Assembly (NCBI RefSeq): GCF_000499845.2
Contig: NC_023749.2
Coordinates: 26,707,621-26,771,620, forward strand
DNA: 64,000 nucleotides
Source: Phaseolus vulgaris
Taxonomy: Eukaryota > Streptophyta > Magnoliopsida > Fabales > Fabaceae
Direction of reading: 5' to 3'
The translations under genes and the position numbers were made by a program. Below, piece by piece: positions 58,662-64,000 of the stretch (the first letter of the stretch is position 1; each line of letters begins with the position of its first letter). The notes beneath the pieces are model-generated. The model had not been told where the DNA came from and ran no database searches. It saw nothing but the letters and a program-made list of their open reading frames with translations.

Positions 58662-59483
58662 TGTTCCGGCCGGTTGACCTGAGTCGTCTTTACGAGCGGC
58701 TTGTGCTCACGAGCTAGAGCACCTTCGTTTTCTCTTGTATATGAGTACCTGAAAAAAGAAGAACAAAGGGGCGCCCTCGCGGCCTTTTGCACTCCGACGA
58801 TCAAGTCTGCTAGCGAGAAACACCAAAGTGACTGGAAAACTGTATGATTATCTCAAGAACTGGAAATGTGTGGCTAAACTGTGTTGCCCTAATTGCCTTG
58901 TGCTCATTAGGGTTTAATGTTCTGAGTAACTTTATGAGAACTAGATTAAAGCATGTAAACTGTGAAAAGCGTACCTTACTAGGGTTCTTCGTGCCCTTTA
59001 TATAGGTGAAAACCAGGGTTTACCTTTGTGTTGCTGTTATTATCTAGGGTTCCTTGGAGAAGGTCCTTGCGCCGCTATCCTTAGGATCTTAGCGTATCTG
59101 GCCCATGGACTTCCCTTATCTGGAGTGCAATGAATCACCTTGCGGCTATTTGGGGTCTAACTTAGGTACTGTATTTCCCGCGCCATCATACTATTTGAGT
59201 CCCCTAATCAATCACGTGTCATGCATGCAACCTTCCTTGGAGATCTTTAATGAGCACGTGGGCACTGTCACGTGCCCCCTTTGACTTGATCGTTTACTCT
59301 GTGCGGAGGGTCCCATAGCGCCGGCACCCAACTTAGGGTTATTCCATCGTGTGGGACCTCTTCTCTACTAAATGCTTCTGTCACGCGGGTTCACTTACCT
59401 TGGCGATGACCGACTATGTTGACTTCTGGGCCAACTACCTTTCTTTTGTCCACGTCATCACACCTGATGACCTGGTTGGTACA
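58662..59483 (-). repeat. Element 3 5' LTR
   Basis: 822 bp; TATA box on the minus strand at 59004-58997. Starts TGTTCCGGCC, ends GGTTGGTACA on the plus strand. Confidence 0.92.
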
Positions 59484-60002
59484 AAACCTTTCATCAAGCC
59501 TTAAGCCACCAACCGAACAAGTCCTAACTTGTGCATTTTGGTTCTTCAAGCAGCTTTTGTAGTATTGAACTTTGTTGAAGTCCTCCACTACTCCAAGGTT
59601 TCCCTTGTTAATTATGAAACCTGAGTACTTTAGGCCAGCTGCAGCAGTCCACACTTCATGGGTTATCTCCATATCTACACCTTTTACATGAGAAACAAGG
59701 TTGTTTCCTTCAAACTTGAGATTTGTGTAGAAAACCCTTATTAAATCTGGGTAGATGTTCCCCTTCATCTCCAAGAACTTTCTGAGAGATTGATCTTTGA
59801 GCAACCTCCCTACATTATCTAGCTTTTGGCTTTTCAGCCAATCAAAGCACACAACCTTGGGGTTGTTTATCACTTTGGTGCTAGTTTCAAACCTATATCT
59901 CTCAATTAGATCATTGTCACCAGAAAACCATCCTTCTAGCCTTCCTCCAGACCTTACAGCTCTAGTTTTGACTCTCTTTGAGGTGGGAGGTGTTGATTCC
60001 AT
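59484..60002 (-). pseudogene. Element 4 second ORF, N-terminal half (split by Element 3)
   Basis: Starts at ATG 60002 (MESTPPTSKRVKTRAVRSGG, basic N-terminus) and is open to the Element 3 junction, where it reads GGLRLDERF. Blocks include VVCFDWLKSQKL and HEVWTAAAGLKYSG. It continues in frame into 38855-38190, giving about 395 residues in total. No other stop or shift is present in either half, so the ORF was intact when Element 3 inserted. It occupies the place of pol in this copia-type element, in sense orientation. Confidence 0.72.
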
Positions 60003-60789
60003 GATGGCAGAGATGAAAAGCAGAGAAAAGCTCACTCACAGATTTTGCAAGAGATGTTGTAATTGGTTGTTCTTGTGGAAGATCAGCTGCAACAGTTTTT
60101 ATAGCACAAACAGAATCATAAAGCATTTACTAACATAAGTGGGTATCGGATTTTCAGAGAGAGAGGACTTGACCCTGCCCTACACAGAAAACGTCAGAAA
60201 AAGCTGAAAATCACATGGTCTTCACATGTGATCTTCGACTAGTCATTAAGGCTATTGAATTTCCAAGATTTTGGAATATATTCCTTTGTGACTGTTTGTA
60301 ACTTCTCTCTAAACATGATCAGCTTTCAACACAGGTTCATTGACCAAGGATTCTTTCTTTGAATTGATCTGCAATGAATAGAAATTCAAAAAGGGATTAA
60401 ATTGATTTTTTCACTGTGCTGACAGACTAAAAAACAATCGGTTGTTTCGAGAAAACAATCGGTTGTTTTTCTACAGTAGTAAACTCATTTGGAATTTTTA
60501 AGCATGAGCAAAAATAAACCGAAGGAGATGAAATTGAACACTTTAAAGAGGTTATACGAACATATAAAAGAACTTAAAACAGAAATTAATAACAAAGATA
60601 AGGAATGTCTCATCCTTTGTGTTGTTCTTTCAATGAGCCATGTGCTTTGAGATCAAGAAGCTTTAATTTGACTATTGAGGGCTTGTGGACAGATATATAA
60701 CATTGATTCAGCTTCAATGCTGGTCTGTTCCTTCCAAGAACTTGATCAGATGACTCAGTCCTTCACACTTCTTTAGATTTCCTGCACAA
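60003..60789 (-). other. Element 4 internal non-coding DNA
   Basis: About 790 bp between decayed gag and the second ORF, with a motif pair at about 60431-60470. No pol domain is readable. Confidence 0.5.
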
Positions 60790-61206
60790 GCATGAGTTCA
60801 AGCAACAAGATTTGGTCCCTTCACAAATGTGGGTCAAATAGGTTTCTTTTTCTCATTTGGAACCTCACATCCTTTAGGAATCCATTTCATGTAGCCTCTA
60901 GGAACAGAGAACTTTCTTATTTTGCAGAATCTAACCGAATGGCCCTTCTTCATTCAATAAAATCATGTAACAATTGGTTGTTTCGATTTAACAATCGGTT
61001 GTTTCACTGGCTTTCTTAATTTTTTTTTTGAAAACTTATCTTGTTGGTTCTGTGGATTGAAACCTAAACCAGCCTTTCCAAAAACACAACTCTGCGATGC
61101 CAAGACATTCTCAAAGTTAGATTTCCCTTTTGAAAGCTTGTCCACAGTGTCAACAAGATAATGAACCTTTTTCTCAAGATTTTCACAATTTTTGCAAATG
61201 AGAGTG
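60790..61206 (-). pseudogene. Element 4 gag C-terminal region, out of frame and with stops
   Basis: Continues the gag in a second frame (CKCDTLICKNCENLEKKV, then FGKAGLGFNPQ) after a shift at about 61207-61230. A second zinc knuckle follows, but both of its first two Cys codons are TGA (60965-60963 and 60956-60954), leaving MKKGHSVRFC. Homology fades near 60790, before where copia protease would start. Confidence 0.75.
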
Positions 61207-62529
61207 TCACACTTGCAAGAGGTTTTTTTTGAAATGATTTTCCAGGTTTTTGAAATCATCTTTTGATTTTTCAATCTCATCTTCAAGTGATTTCACTCTC
61301 TTTTCCAGCCAGCTGTTAAGTTCTTTCAATCGGTTGTTTGAAAGTACCAATCGATTAACTTCATCGTGAGTTTCTTGGAAAGCTTCAAGCAATTCACTAT
61401 AATTTTGTTCTTTTAAAGAAGCACATGAACTTACCTCACTTGAGCTACATGATTCATCATCTTCTTCAGCAATCAAGCAGATGTTTGCTTTCTCATCTTC
61501 ACTTGATGAAGAACTTGATGATGATACCTCATTTTCATCCCAAGCTATGTAGGCTCTCTTTGTTTTCCCTTTCTTGTCTTTGTGGCTAGAGTTCTTCTCC
61601 TTGCTTTTGTTTGGGCAATCTGCCTTTATGTGACCTTGCTCACCACAGCCAAAACAGGTATAGTTATTTGAATTAAAATCATTTGATTTCTTGTTTCCAT
61701 ACCTATCTTTGTTGTTGTCCTTGTTGCGGTTCCTCTTCAAGAATTTGCTAAACTTTCTTGACAGCAAGCTAAGGTTTTCCTCATCACTATCATCACTGGA
61801 TTCTTGTTTGTCTTTGTGCTTGGAAGCTTTTAAGGTTATGCTCTTTACGTGCTTGTCTTCGCTTTCTTGAAAATTGAGTCGATTCATCTCTAACTCATGT
61901 TCCCTAAGCTTGCCAAACAAAGAAGCCATACTCAAGGATGTTAGATCTTTAGATTCGGAAATAGCAGTTACCTTGGGTTGCCATGCTCTATCAAGACATT
62001 TCAAGATCTTGATGTTTAGCTCTTCCTTTTCAAAGGTCTTGTCAAGGCTCATGAGATAATTAATGATGTGCGTGAATCTTTTCTGCACCTCAGCAATTGT
62101 TTCACCTTTGAGCATTCTGAACATCCCATACTGTTGGATTAGAGTATGCTTCCTAGCTCTCTTTACCTCATTTGTACCTTCATGAGTTACTTCCAAGGTC
62201 TCCCACATTTCTTTTGATGATTTGCATTGAGAGACCCTAAAAAAATCATCTGAATTTAAAGCAGAGGTTATTATATTTTTGGCAATGCAATCGAATTTGG
62301 CCTTCTTGCTTTCTGAATAAGTCCATTGAGACCAAGGCTTTTCAATGACAAATCCATCTATTTCAAACTTTGGGATAAAAGGACCATTTTCAATTGCATC
62401 CCAAATTCCTTTGTCAAGTGATTCCATAAAGATTTTCATTCTCACTTTCCAAAATTGGTAGTTCAAACCACAAAACAGAGGTGGTCTGTTGATTGAAACA
62501 CCTTCCCCAAAAGGTAGTCTATCAACCAT
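61207..62529 (-). CDS. Element 4 copia-type gag
   Basis: 440-codon open frame starting MVDRLPFGEGVS 61 bp inside the 5' LTR. It has the copia gag N-terminus (RPPLFCGLNYQFWKVRM), the SIRE-type central region with KEMWETLEVTHEG, a CX2CX4HX4C zinc knuckle (CFGCGEQGHIKADC, about residues 283-297), an acidic/Ser-rich stretch and a C-terminal heptad region (about 375-435). It packages element RNA. The frame is cut short by a shift near 61207; the first zinc knuckle and core are complete. A motif pair of the AATCGGTTGTTT type falls inside the coding region near 61323-61353. Confidence 0.85.
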   Translation of the reverse strand: MVDRLPFGEGVSINRPPLFCGLNYQFWKVRMKIFMESLDKGIWDAIENGPFIPKFEIDGFVIEKPWSQWTYSESKKAKFDCIAKNIITSALNSDDFFRVSQCKSSKEMWETLEVTHEGTNEVKRARKHTLIQQYGMFRMLKGETIAEVQKRFTHIINYLMSLDKTFEKEELNIKILKCLDRAWQPKVTAISESKDLTSLSMASLFGKLREHELEMNRLNFQESEDKHVKSITLKASKHKDKQESSDDSDEENLSLLSRKFSKFLKRNRNKDNNKDRYGNKKSNDFNSNNYTCFGCGEQGHIKADCPNKSKEKNSSHKDKKGKTKRAYIAWDENEVSSSSSSSSEDEKANICLIAEEDDESCSSSEVSSCASLKEQNYSELLEAFQETHDEVNRLVLSNNRLKELNSWLEKRVKSLEDEIEKSKDDFKNLENHFKKNLLQV

Positions 62530-62569
62530 TTAAAAAACAGTTTTAGGATCAACTTGAATAACTTTCAAG

Positions 62570-62588
62570 AACCAAGCTCTTGATGCCA
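62570..62588 (-). promoter_or_regulatory. Element 4 primer-binding site, tRNA-Met-like
   Basis: Minus-strand TGGCATCAAGAGCTTGGTT, two bases from the 5' LTR, resembles the initiator tRNA-Met complement TGGTATCAGAGC with a substitution and an extra A. Confidence 0.7.
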
Positions 62589-62590
62589 AT

Positions 62591-63265
62591 TGTTAGAATG
62601 GATGGCTTTAAACTAGAGGGGGGTGAATAGTTTAAAGAGGGATTTCAAAAACTTTTAAGTCAAGAATGAAATTATCTCAAGAAACAGTTGATAAGGAATC
62701 CAGTTTGCCAAATCACAAAGCTAAAAGCACAGCACCAGAAAAACAATCGGTTAATCGCAGAAACAATCGATTGTTTATACCAGTATACAAATATCAAAAC
62801 TGAATTTAAAGAGTTAAGGGAGAAAGAGAATGCACACAGAGATTTATACTGGTTCACTCTAAACCCAGAGCTACATTTAGTCTTCTCAGAAACCAATGAG
62901 GAATTCCACTAAGCAATCAAACCTAGATCACTTACAACACCATAAAGAAAGTGACCTTGATGCCCTCAAGACACACACTTCTCTTGGCCAACACACCAAC
63001 ACTAAGAATGCTGATCTTGATCCCTTCAAGAACACACAACACTTCTCAGCAAACACACAGAAGAAACTTGTTCAACAAATACAAGAATTACACTTGTTAC
63101 AGAAGTAAATCTGAAATCAATACAAGCAGAAATCCTATGTCACACTCTTTGATCAATCTCAATCTCTAAGCAATCTCAACTCTTTGAAAAACTCAAAGTT
63201 GTTCTTGTAAAACCCAAATCTATTTTACTGAATATATTCAAAGATGTTTGTTATCAAATCTTAAC
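62591..63265 (-). repeat. Element 4 5' LTR, truncated by Element 5
   Basis: Aligns with 36634 onward of the left LTR and stops at 63265, where a different LTR starts. It keeps both copies of the motif pair at about 62742-62778 that are collapsed to one in the left LTR. Confidence 0.88.
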
Positions 63266-64000
63266 TGATCCGGTCGGTCATTGGTAGTCGATGACGTCAG
63301 CAGCAGATAACCACGTGGACCACTTGCAGGGTGACACATGGATCAGGTGGCAGAGAAATCAGGGAGGAGATCACCCAGAACGGTGATCGGTGGTCAGGAA
63401 CCGAGTGGCCACCGACAGATCAGTTCCAAGATAAACACCTGGGGGGAGAACGCGAGAAGCAATAGAGCACCGATCAGTTATCGGGTGCATGGTCATCGGG
63501 GTTTCGTGTTACACGCAGTTAAACTAGGACTGAGATTCCCAGCGAGAGCGTTACGCATGGACCTCGCATGATCATATCTCAGAGAAAGAGGAGCTGCTCG
63601 CCGGTAGAATCGTGCACGAGAGTGGCCTGAGGGAGTTAGTAAACCGGTCAGTGATTGGTGACTCTCTTAACCCATTACGTGCATGACATCGTGAAGGGGA
63701 AATCGTTTATGCAGAGAGCAATGCTTGGTGAGTGTGCCTAGTCCAGCCACACCTGGAGTTCTCTTGGGAGTGTGTGATTCACCCAGATGGAAGAAACGCG
63801 CTAAGTTACTCCGCAAGGGAATAACTTAGGCGCACAAAGAGATGCGCTAGAGCCCTTCAGGTAGTGGCACGTGTACGGTTAGATGTGAGTTGCATGCCTC
63901 CACGTGTCACCATCTGAGAGAGGCGCGGCCAAGATAAAGGTGCACTCCGCGTCGTGAAAGGTACACACCCACGTTTTTACTCATTTTGGTACGTTTTCGC
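63266..64000 (+). mobile_element. Element 5: LTR of the Element N family, plus orientation, runs off the window
   Basis: Begins TGATCCGGTCGG, the same LTR terminus as Element N read on the minus strand, and stays collinear to the window end, with many substitutions. It has only one copy of the roughly 78-bp unit that is duplicated in N. TSD candidate TTAAC (63261-63265) cannot be confirmed because the far end is outside. Confidence 0.85.

Larger units (their letters stand above)
38861..59483 (-). mobile_element. Element 3: Tat-lineage retrotransposon inserted in Element 4
   Basis: LTRs at 38861-39707 (847 bp) and 58662-59483 (822 bp), flanked by CAACC and AAACC, an imperfect 5-bp TSD. The element is about 13.9 kb without Element N. 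LTRs differ by about 23 substitutions (about 2.8 percent) and one 25-bp indel by eye. Primer site 58642-58659 is a perfect tRNA-Lys match; polypurine tract at 39708-39722. gag-pol is interrupted by N at 57199/50512 and by point stops. Two antisense genes lie between pol and the 3' LTR, one decayed and one nearly whole. Confidence 0.92.
36634..63265 (-). mobile_element. Element 4: SIRE-like Ty1/copia derivative lacking pol (host of Element 3)
   Basis: LTR of 1111 bp at left (36634-37744) and a truncated partner at right (62591-63265). A tRNA-Met-like primer site (TGGCATCAAGAGC, 62588-62576 minus) and a polypurine tract (37745-37760) show minus orientation. Inside are a copia-type gag (62529 to about 60790, decayed) and a second ORF of about 400 codons split by Element 3. 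There is no space for, and no trace of, copia protease, integrase, RT or RNase H, so the element is non-autonomous. The LTR parts differ by about 4 percent by eye, the oldest of the three nested layers here. The right LTR is cut by Element 5. Confidence 0.85.

Noticed and set aside
59391..59483. Read-through of the Element 4 ORF into Element 3's LTR (to CTNQVIRCDDVDKRK...) as genuine protein
   Set aside because: The same peptide is found at 39492-39710 inside the other LTR copy, so it belongs to the LTR, not to the ORF; the ORF ends at the insertion junction.
63338..63571. 77-codon ORF near the right edge
   Set aside because: It lies entirely in the LTR of Element 5, and the related LTRs of Element N do not keep the frame as a recognisable protein.

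Overview
The window is intergenic, retrotransposon-dense DNA from a plant nuclear genome, and I see no ordinary host gene in it. Long-terminal-repeat (LTR) elements with tRNA-Lys or tRNA-Met primer-binding sites, Tat-lineage Ty3/gypsy elements carrying antisense genes, a SIRE-like Ty1/copia gag and AT-rich spacers all point to a dicot. Resemblance of the sequence style to bean and cowpea repeats makes a papilionoid legume (Phaseolus/Vigna group) my best guess; that is inference.

Layout, left to right. 1-1345: decayed Tat pol remnant (minus). 1425-2987: AT-rich, with a diverged gypsy LTR copy and a (CA)n tract. 2988-15164: Element 1, a complete young Tat-lineage element (plus, target-site duplication (TSD) ATTAT). 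15165-17428: AT-rich spacer. 17429-20715: chromovirus-type LTR, tRNA-Met primer site and gag remnant. 20716-21165: Tat LTR fragment. 21166-23299: unassigned. 23300-36633: a Tat LTR fragment holding a SIRE-like solo LTR (TSD AAAGG), which itself holds Element 2 (24072-36075, minus, TSD ACAAG), the same family as Element 1. 36634-63265: Element 4, a SIRE-like copia derivative (minus) with gag and a second non-pol ORF. That ORF is split by Element 3 (38861-59483, minus, Tat), which contains Element N (50512-57199, minus, TSD GTCCT), an internally deleted Tat derivative. Element 5, of N's LTR family, enters Element 4's right LTR at 63266 and runs off the window.

The Tat elements share one plan: LTR, tRNA-Lys primer site, a single gag-protease-RT-RNase H-integrase frame, a tandem-repeat array of hairpin units, then a gene on the opposite strand between the array and the 3' LTR. 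The antisense gene has the same three-exon structure in three copies (a 5' UTR intron, a second intron at the same codon, a coiled-coil C-terminal half) and a G-box about 195 bp before the first splice donor. It is the most system-like feature here. No copy of gag-pol in the window is fully intact: Element 1 has one nonsense codon, Element 2 two single-base frameshifts, Element 3 several stops and an altered RT active site, and N lacks integrase.

LTR divergences counted by eye fall with nesting depth (Element 4 about 4 percent, Element 3 about 3 percent, N about 1 percent), which independently supports the insertion order.
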